The translations under genes and the position numbers were made by a program. From Chinchilla lanigera (Eukaryota; Chordata; Mammalia; Rodentia; Chinchillidae), in assembly GCF_000276665.1 (NCBI RefSeq), contig NW_004955433.1, positions 13,009,457-13,073,456 on the forward strand: a stretch of DNA of 64,000 bases, read 5' to 3'. Under the pieces are notes generated by a model. The model had not been told where the DNA came from. It saw only the letters and a program-made list of their open reading frames with translations, and did not search any database. This document shows, piece after piece, positions 49,301 to 59,093 of this stretch (position 1 is the stretch's first letter; each line of letters starts with the position of its first letter).

Positions 49301-52300
49301 TATAGCACACCCACGATCCAGTCTCCTTCCAGACACATGAGACTTTGGGGGGACATTTTATACCTAAACCATAACAATTACTGATACTAATGCACAGCAA
49401 TTGTAATTCTCGTGCGTTACCAGTGATACTGTACAATGATACAATTGCTTTGGGAAACTAGTACTTCTTGTAGTAGTTCCACGTTTAGTACTTATTTAAA
49501 AGAAATGAAAACGTTTATCTACAGAAAAGCTTATACAAGAATGTTCGTAGTGGCCTTATTCACTGTAGCCCACAATCAGAAATAGCCAGGCTATTTAACA
49601 AGAGAATCAATAAACAAATTGTACAGTTGTGCAGTGGAACTCTATTCTGTGAGCTCAAAGAATGTATTACTAATACATGAAACAAAATAATTGAGCTAAA
49701 AATATTAAATGGAAGAAGCTAGGCACAAAAATCGTGTATGATTATAATTATGGCACATTCGAGAATATAAAAGAGTAACTATGGTGATAGCAATCCATCC
49801 CAAGCTGCTTAAGAGCATAGGCATGGACCTCAAGAGGCACAGGGGACTTTCTGGCATGGTAGGTGTGTTCTGGGCCTTGATTACAGTGGTAGTTACATGA
49901 GTATATTGATCAAGCCACATTGAGTTGTATGCTAAAGATCTGTACATTTCTTTGTATGTAATTTTTACCTCAAATGTGCATTGCATGCAAATAACGTGGC
50001 AGCACCATATAACTAAAGTATTTGTGGCATTTTCTGTAAAATATTCAATGATGGTGAGATTCATGTAAGGACGAGAGAGACAGAATGATGATACTGAATA
50101 GTGTAATTGGAAAAAAGCCAGTATGTGGTACGTAAGGAGTTTTATTTCACTTCAAAGGCTGTATAAAGATAAAGAGCAAATACATTAAAACCAAACTGGG
50201 TTTCAATCCTGGTTCTGCCTATATGACCTTAACAAGCAGTTTAATTTATCCCTCTGTGCCACTTCTTCTATGTAAAACAACCTAAGGTTACAAGGTTGCA
50301 ACAACTGTCAGTTACTTCATGCCAAATGCTTCAGAGTGTCTGGGCTACAGGAAGTATTCATGGATTATTTGCTGTTCTTGTATACTTTTCATTACTATCT
50401 TTATTTTTGCTTCTGCCATCTCCTTATTGTTACTATGAACAAAAAGTTGGCAGGGATATAAAGCCCTGTGTTTGCACACTGTACTGCCTTCATTCGCTCT
50501 CTTCTGCCTGTAGCTTTCAAAAAACAATTTGTACCTCGTACTGTACTGGTACCTGCTTGTCCTGTAAGATCATGCTGGGTATACTCTACCAGGAAGCTTT
50601 CCCCAGCTACCAAGTCAAACACACCTTTTCTAGCATCCTGTATCCACTTTCATTGGTGTACAGACCAAATTGTCTTATGGCTGTCTTCACCATTTTTTTC
50701 ACATATGGTAGGTTTTGTGAGGTCAGATGTCATATCTTATTTTTCTTTGTGTTTGAATCGTGGTCTGGTACAGGGTAGTATTCGGCTCATTCTTGACTAA
50801 GTACATAAATAGCATAAAACCTTCCTATTACATGTTCCTTCTTGAGAGAGTTATTTTAAATAATGTCTGTTCATCTACTTTTAATCAATTTTGACTTTCA
50901 GATTTTTCTTCTCGGTATTATTCTGCTTCCACTTCGTGCTTTATTGGTGGGATTAATGTTATTACTGGCATGGCCATTTGCTGCCGTATCAACAGCATGC
51001 TGTCCTGAAAAGCTGACCCACCCCGTAAATGATTGGAGAAGGTAAGAAATAAGTATGTCCAAATATTGGGTAAATAAAGATTGAAAAAAGGTTTTATCAG
51101 ATTCAATCAGAGATCAGTTTTAGCTACTGCTGCCTACTGAATTTTAATAATTTATTTGTATTTCCATGTAAAACCAGCCTTAATTTATGTAGAACTGATT
51201 GCACAAGTACATCCTGAAATCTATTCTAGTTGTAATTTTGTAATTTTAAAAGACTGTGCATTCTGTATAACTGCCAGAAAAATAGTACCCTCTTGTTCAG
51301 AAAGATACCTTTTTCATGTACCTGACATCACGGCTGTGACAAAATGCTTTATTTTCCATTTTCTGTTTTGTACTAAATTAGCAACATGCTTTCTTCGGTA
51401 ATATAATTAAGTGAATCAATTATATTTATGTTAATTACTTCAGTGCTTATTACTAATGACAATTTAATTATTTATCAGCATAGCCTAGCTTTTTCCTATG
51501 TTAGTGTTGAAGCAGAATGAAATGGCTTCTCAAGCATTACCCAATTAGGATGATGTAGAGGCTGGTCATAAATGGCAAAAGTCATTCCTATTGGGCAGAA
51601 CCAAACTGTTGCCATCAGTAGGTCTTGACATTGGGGCTTTTTATTCTGGGCACTATGGATGTCCATAGATTTGTTTCAGAGCACTAGCGAATTCCCTGAA
51701 GTTATGCATAATGTTTTTTCTTTTCATAAATTTGTGTTTCTTTTATCTAAGTCTCAACTACGGATATGTCCTCCAATCTTTTTTGAGAAGTACCATTCTA
51801 GAAACTTAAAGGAAATGTACAGTTTGCTTTTCAGTTCATGTTCTAGTGAACACATGTCTCCATCAGACACAAAGCTGGCTTGAAATGGAAATAAATCCAA
51901 TACTGGCAATGCCTCAGAGAAACCTCAGTCCTTGCAAATCATACTTCTTTGTATTATAGCTCAAAGTTGTGCAGTATAAAGACAATACTGTAAGGGATGT
52001 TTTTTGTGATTTGCCAGTTTCTTTCAGATTATCTCTGTTTTCTACTCTTAGTGGTTTATGAAAACCTAGGATGATGGGAGGAATACCCTGTGTATATAGA
52101 AAATAAATAGAATAAATGTTATGTTTTTTTTTATTTTTTTATTTTTTGGTTTTTCTCTGGTACCGGGAACCGAACTCATGACCTTGCGCTTGCCAGGCAG
52201 GTGCTTTGCCGCTGAGCTAAATCCCCAGCCCCGAATAAATGTTATTTAAATTTTACTCTTTTCAATTAAATTAGTATCTCTGTCCCCTGTCAAATATGTT

Positions 52301-55300
52301 GAAGTTATATGGCTCCAGACTTTTAGATTTTTTAAAAAATTCTAAGTAGAAATGCTTACTGTGTCTGAATATGGGATATTTTGAAATATAGTTGAAATTC
52401 AGTGAGTGTTTTTGTCTATTTATAAAGGGAGATCTCATCTCTAAACTAAAGGGGAAGAAGGGGAGGTACATTTCTCTGTGCCCTCTGAAATGTACTTTGG
52501 TTTTCTGTGTCTCACTTCTTCTTGCTGTGAAATACAAGTCACAGAAACTTCCTCAGAGCCCAGTAGCTGATAGCTCCTTCCTCTATGATTTCAAGAATGC
52601 CTAGATAATGAAATAAGAAGTGTAATATTTAGAATTCTTATTAGCTACCTCATGGGTGATATACAGTTAGCTCTCCATTTCTCTGGGTTCTGCATCTGTA
52701 GATTCAACTAACTGTGGATCAGATATTTGAAAAAAAATACATTTGCAATGAATATTGAATTAATCAGCTTTTTGTAGCTGGGAAAAAACACTAAACATCT
52801 GCAACTTGAAGAGAGGTTTATTTTGGGTCACAGTTCCAGTGGGTTTAGTCCATGGTTTGCTTACACCAAGACCGAAAAGACATGGTGAAGGACATGGCAG
52901 AGGGAAGCTGCTCAACCATGGCAGTTGGGAAACAGAGAGAGAAGAGAGGAGCCTGGGACAAGAATACTTTTCTCCAGGTAACACCCCTCCACCCAGGCCC
53001 CACATCATACCAGCATATTCAGCTGCTGAACTGAATATGTAGCATCATCATGATCCAATCATCTTCCAAAAGCTCCACCTTTGAACATGAGGCTTTTGGA
53101 TGCAAACCATAATAAACATGTAGACTTTTTTCTTGTTATTATTCCCTAAACAATATAGTATAACACCTATTTACATAACATTTACATTACATTAGCTATT
53201 ATTTGAGTAACCCCACATGATTTAAAATCTCTAGGAAGACGTGCATAGGTTATATGCAACATTTCTTCTGTGAAGAATTTAAGCAACACAAGATTTTGTT
53301 ATCTGCCAGGGTTCCTAGGACTAATTTTCCACAGATACTAAAGGATGGCTGTATATATTTTACTTTACTTTTCCTGAAAAGCCATGTGATTATTCATACA
53401 CTGAGATATCCATTGGATTTTTGCACTTTTAGTAGTGTTATGGCTTGTGTCTAGATGTCCCTTGAAAGCCTTATGGGGTCATAGGGCTTTTTCATAGGTG
53501 ACTGAATCTAGAATATGCAATTCATTGGTGATGCAATGCTGGGATTAACAATTCTAGGATTAAGGGTGGGTGGTTGCTGAAGCAGTTCACTGATTGAATT
53601 GGCACCACCCTAATCCCAGTAGACTGGATACAATATAAGGGGCACAAGGAGTCTTGTCTCCCTTCTTGCGTGCTGCTTTTGCTGTCTTCTGCTGCCATGA
53701 ATGGTTGCCCTCTGCCATGTGCCACCTTGCCTTGGAGCCAGCCACTTATGGACTAAAACCTCCATGAACTGTGAGCTAAATAAACCTTCCCCCCTTGAAT
53801 TTGGGGTATCAACTATTTTGTCTCAGCAGTGAGAGAAAAGTAACTAAGATAAGGAGTATGTTTTGTTTCCCTACTTGATTGAGGTTATCAAATCAGAGAC
53901 TGGACCTTCTCCTGCATGTCCAGCACAGTTCTTGGCACACTTTGATGCAGTACTTAATCTTGCATGGTAGAATGTTTTAAAATCTTGTTAAAAAGTAAAT
54001 ATCTAGATTTCTGGAATTGCTCCAGTACTTCTCTGTTCCATGGAAGTGAGATGGCGAATTTACTTCTAAAGATTCTTTATGATGTTTAAGAGCTATAGTA
54101 ATATAGATAACATTTCCTTCTAAAAATTATCCCTAAAGTAATTCTGTGTGAGAATACTAAAAATGTTTGAAGACATAGGGACCTGCTATTATACAAATGT
54201 AGCTCTGCAAGATGACTACTTTAAGGATGTTGCAGATTTGGATGTCTTGGGGTGGGAGGGTGTGTTTTGAAGATTATTCACTGTTATCATTTTGTGATCA
54301 AAGAAAAATGGGCCCCATATCTCAGGAAAATTACTTTTTTGTACCTCAACTTTCTCATCTGCAAAATGTGTATAATAATATATAATGCATATGTCATAAG
54401 ATTAAGATCAAGATGAAAACGTTAATATATGTAAAGCATTTAATAGTGCCTTGCATCTAGCAGAAAGAGCTCTGTGTGTCAGCTAGTATTCTCCTTAGCT
54501 CATATGTTAGCATGAAATTCTTTGACATGTTTTGGTTTTCTTATTGCAGTTTAGAAGCAATAAGAAATTAAGCCCTGCTGCTAGCTTCAGTTAGTAAATC
54601 TAATTATGTCTCTCCTATACTTATTTTCAAAGGAAAATTACTCAGCCAGCTTTGACGTTTCTGGGTCGTGCCATGTTCTTTTCAATGGGATTTCTCGTTA
54701 CTGTGAAGGGAAAGATCGCAAGTCCTTTGGAAGCACCAATTTTTGTCGTTGCCCCTCATTCAACATTCTTCGATGGAATTGCCTGTGTTGTAGCTGGGTT
54801 ACCTTCTCTGTTATCTCGAAATGAAAATGCACAGGTCCCTCTGATTGGCAGTAAGTGCTTGTAAGATAACAGATAAAATATTTGTATGCTGTTGCTTTAA
54901 ATTAATCATATATGGTTTTTCATAAACTTTTTAAAATTTAAAACAAAACATTAAAATTTTTTTAAGATACCATATGGAAGGAATGAATTAGACTTTCCTT
55001 CTCTGTAGCTTCATCATACTTTTTCAAACTTATCTTTACCGCTATACTGACTGTTTTACCTTTCTTTTCCTGTTTATGGCCAGGATGACCAGTTTTCAAA
55101 TTCTGAACATGTTTGATTCTTTTTTCTCTTTTCTTTTTTGGAGAGAGAATTCAACCAAAGAATCTGTGAAAAGCCCAGATTACATGCTGTTTCGTGAACT
55201 GCTCTTGGGGGTAGTTGGCTGATAAATGTACTAAGTCTTTTCTCCTAACTGTGTTTTCTTCATTATTGCCCTCCAAATCTCCATGAGGGACCTATGTGTA

Positions 55301-58300
55301 ACTCTTTGAAAATTATGATGTGGAACAATAAGTGCTTCCTGCCATAAAAAATAATGAAGCAAGTAAAGTGTTTTTTCTACCAGATGCTTTGGTTTCTCCC
55401 TAAGGAACTTGTCTCCAAGTAACTGCTCCCAGATGCCCCGGGGTTATTGCAGAAGTTGAGTGAGGAGAGAGTGGGTGTGAAGGCTGCTCAAGGCTGTCTG
55501 ATGTGGCCTTGGTGCACTGCAGAACTGCTAGCAGTCCTTGCAGCTTTGTCATTCAGCCTGGACACATTTTTTCTTCCATGTAACTACTGTGCATTCTCTA
55601 ATACGGCTTTTTCCTGAAATACTGTGTAGCAACAGATCTTTGCTAAACTGAAGTTTATTTTGTATGTGCTAGGAAGCTATGCAGAAGATTGTTATGCTAA
55701 AATCTTAGTAAGATGAGTAGTAATTGCCTCTTATGTATAATGTCAATTCACAAAATCATTTTTTGGGATATTCTTAAATTTAAACAAGATACTCTTGTAA
55801 TGTTTAGTGTAAATTGAGGAAGAGGATGTTACAGAGAAATTAGGCATTTGCTTCTTTTCATATTTTTACTGCCTACTTCTGTTAAATTAGTGAAATATTT
55901 TGTGGGTAAAAAGGTCCACCTCTCCTTTTGAAATTAGAAACTAATTTCTAATAAACTTGGAGTGTTTGTTAATTGTTCTCTTTATTTTGCTATTATTTTA
56001 ATTTTCCATAAAATTTGTTTTATGGTTTAGTGAATATTATTGCCACAGTGGCTCTAGCCAAAAAGTGACTTGTGATTTTTTAATTTGTTTTAAAGGACTG
56101 TTACGTGCTGTGCAACCAGTATTGGTATCCCGTGTAGATCCAGATTCCCGAAAAAATACCATAAATGAAATAATAAAGCGAGCAACATCAGGAGGGGAAT
56201 GGCCCCAGGTAAAATACAGTAGGCAGTTACTTAAATATATTAAGAGTTTATTGTACATCCACAAACTTATTTAGATGCACAGACAAACATATCTGTGAAC
56301 ACCTGCAGTAGGTATCTTCAGTGTAAGGGATGCAGAATAAATAAATGAACTAGAGAGTATTATTAACAAGTCCTCTTCCTATAAGATACTGTACTCCATG
56401 GATTTAAATGTATCATTCTTTTTGTTTAGCACACTTTTTGAACCAATTTTTACTTTGTTGCATAAAAGTGGTCCTTTCTGACTTTAATTACCATTAGGCA
56501 ATATGAATATATCATAGAATTTAATATATGAGATACTAAACTCAACAAATCACAACAATAGTTTGGGTTTACTGGAAAAGTAATTAAGATCTTGAATCTG
56601 TTCTGCAGCATATTTAGATAACACTTTTAAGTTCCATATTAAGATCACCCGTAAAAGTTTATCAGCAAACTTTTCCATCACACCACCTTCTACCTGGAAT
56701 AACTTTTGAGTATAACAAAGGACATTGTTTAGTACATAACAAATCAGGGGTGGTTCTTTTTTTTTGGTTTTTCTCCAGTATCGCGAATTGAACTAAGGAC
56801 CTTGCACTTGCCAGGCAGGCGCTGTGCTGCTGAGCTAAATCCCCAACCCCCAAATCGGGTGGTTCTCATAAGTATCCCTCTACATTTGCCCCAGATGAAA
56901 AGGAGTGACCTCTAGCAAACTAGTGGCCCTGCAGTGACCTGGCCACCCGTGGTAACGTGGACCTTTTAAAGTAGCAGAAAGAATATGATCAACCAGGAAG
57001 TTTTAGAAACTAAGGCATGTGAGGAATTATTTAAAAATTTATTGAGGAGGATTTGCATTTGGACTGAGGATTTGTAGATCCAAAAATACTATGTCTATAA
57101 AATTATTAGGTAGGAAATAATATGTAAATAGATTTCAGTTCATTTTGCTAATCTTAAGAACTTTCTGTTCACAGACAGAATGGTCTGATTTGAAAAGCTT
57201 TTCTACAGTATTCAGGATGAGCAATCACTTGGGTGTGGGAGCTATTATCCAAGGAATTCAAATATTAAAGCTCTTAGGTGACTTTTAATGCCTCTTCCAG
57301 CACTGAGGTTTTATAATTCACTTTAGACACGTTCATTGTTAGCATAGCGGTAGAATATCTGCTGAGTAAAACATTTGTTATTTTATCTTATTGTCATAGG
57401 AAACCATTTTTTAATTGGAGGATGGAATTACACCTATTCATAATGTTTATTTTACAAACATGTAATTATAGTGATTTAGCCCAATAAAGTTTCCCTCTCT
57501 ATTACAAAATATACATTACTCACTTCTGTGAGTGCTGAGTGCAGGGACTTTATTTTGATTTTATATACTGAGCAGTTTACTCATAGCCAAATTTTAAAAG
57601 CTTCAAAAACCAAGCTGCTATCTTATTTAATGGAGAAACTAACCCTACTACATGTCTTTCACATGGACAACATAAAGAAGTACTGTTATAGCTTGGTCCT
57701 TGACTGCTTTGAAACTTTTTGTATTTGGTACTTGGTGCATTTTGACAAGGAAATTTTGTCCAGGTACTAGGGTAATTTGTTTGGTATTTCATTCCCAAAG
57801 GAGAACGCGTCAGTGTGACTCCCTGTGACTTGCTTCCCTTAACAGCCAAAACAAGTTATTTGAGACTTACTGTAATTGGTATTTGTTGTGCTTCCCGGAA
57901 CCAGCTAATTTGCACCGAGGTACAATGGTGTTTTATTTTAATTTTAATTTTTTTTTTTTTTTTTTTTTTTGTACCAGGAATCAAACTTAGAACCTTGTGC
58001 TTGCCAGGCAGATGTTTATGCCACTGAGCTATATCCCCGGCCCTCCACTATATTTTAAAAGCTAAAACATTTCCTCAAAAAAGAGATATTAAATTGTATT
58101 ACATATGTTAATGAATTCATCTAAGCATGAAACACATTGCAAACATTTTCTTCTTTATTGGTACGATGTCCCTCATCTGTGAGTGGTGGGATCAAATATC
58201 ATCTAATAGAAAAATTGAAACAAAATCAGAGATTATTTGGTAAGGGATATACAGTAATATAGTATATCTAATGTGTACTTTGACCATGATTTACACTGTT

Positions 58301-59047
58301 TTATATCTTCTTTTATGTTTATTCAGATCATTAATAAAAACATTATTAAGAAACAAATGTAGGGGCTGGGGATTTAGCTCAGCGGCAAAAGTGCCTGCCT
58401 GGCAAGCGCAAGGTCGTGAGTTCGGTTCCCGGTACCGGGGAAAAAAAGAAAACAAAAAAACAAAAAACAAACAAACAAAAAAGAAACAAATGTAGTATAT
58501 TTGTAGATTAAGTATACTCCCTATTCAAAGCTTTGATCCATTGTGTAATTAATGATCAAACTACATTTCATTTAGGAGAAAATTGAACACAGTAATATTA
58601 TTTCACATTCGTTAGAATCAAGTGTTGGTCTTTTATTTCATCTTTGTTTTTTAAGCATTGGCAGCTATTGGGGAAGCCATAGGAAAGCAAATAAAGAGGT
58701 AATCTATTCATTAGACTGAAATATTAAATCTATTCCTTTTTTCCCAAGATACTAGTTTTCCCAGAAGGTACTTGTACTAATCGTTCCTGTTTGATTACTT
58801 TTAAACCAGGTGAGATAAATTAAATTATGTATTGTAACAATATGGAAGATTTCAAAAATGATTGGGTAGCAATACAAAAAATAACTCCGGTTTTCTCTGA
58901 GCATTTCTTCGTTTCTGATGAAAAGGTTTTAATATTGTGATTCTACAGAACTTACTCTTTCTTCCTTTTTGGATGTCATAACCCCTTCCTCCTTAAAGTG
59001 TCCTCTCTCTGGGTGTGTGTGCATGTGTGTGTGCATATGTGCGAGCA

Positions 59048-59093
<46 letters not shown>

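Larger units (their letters stand above)
43320..50901 (+). other. LPCAT2 intron 1
   Basis: 7.6 kb. 43320-45440 is unique sequence with nothing recognised. 45442-49980 is a transposon block (L1, three LTRs and a composite SINE, listed). 49980-50900 includes an L2-like reverse piece at about 50540-50790. The 160-codon frame there reads through that repeat. Confidence 0.7.
51042..54632 (+). other. LPCAT2 intron 2
   Basis: 3.6 kb. A young ID SINE (52123-52232), two MaLR LTRs (52761-53114 reverse, 53437-53850 forward) and a MIR-like remnant (about 54330-54470). 51042-52100 shows nothing recognised. Confidence 0.75.
56209..58748 (+). other. LPCAT2 intron 4
   Basis: 2.5 kb with three ID SINEs (listed). 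The rest is unassigned A/T-rich intronic sequence. Confidence 0.75.

Noticed and set aside
50296..50778. 160-codon open frame in LPCAT2 intron 1
   Set aside because: Cys/Ser/Phe-rich translation running through an L2-like repeat; no known domain.
58363..58440. tRNA gene
   Set aside because: It has A and B boxes, but the body, A-rich tail and target duplications show it is an ID SINE.
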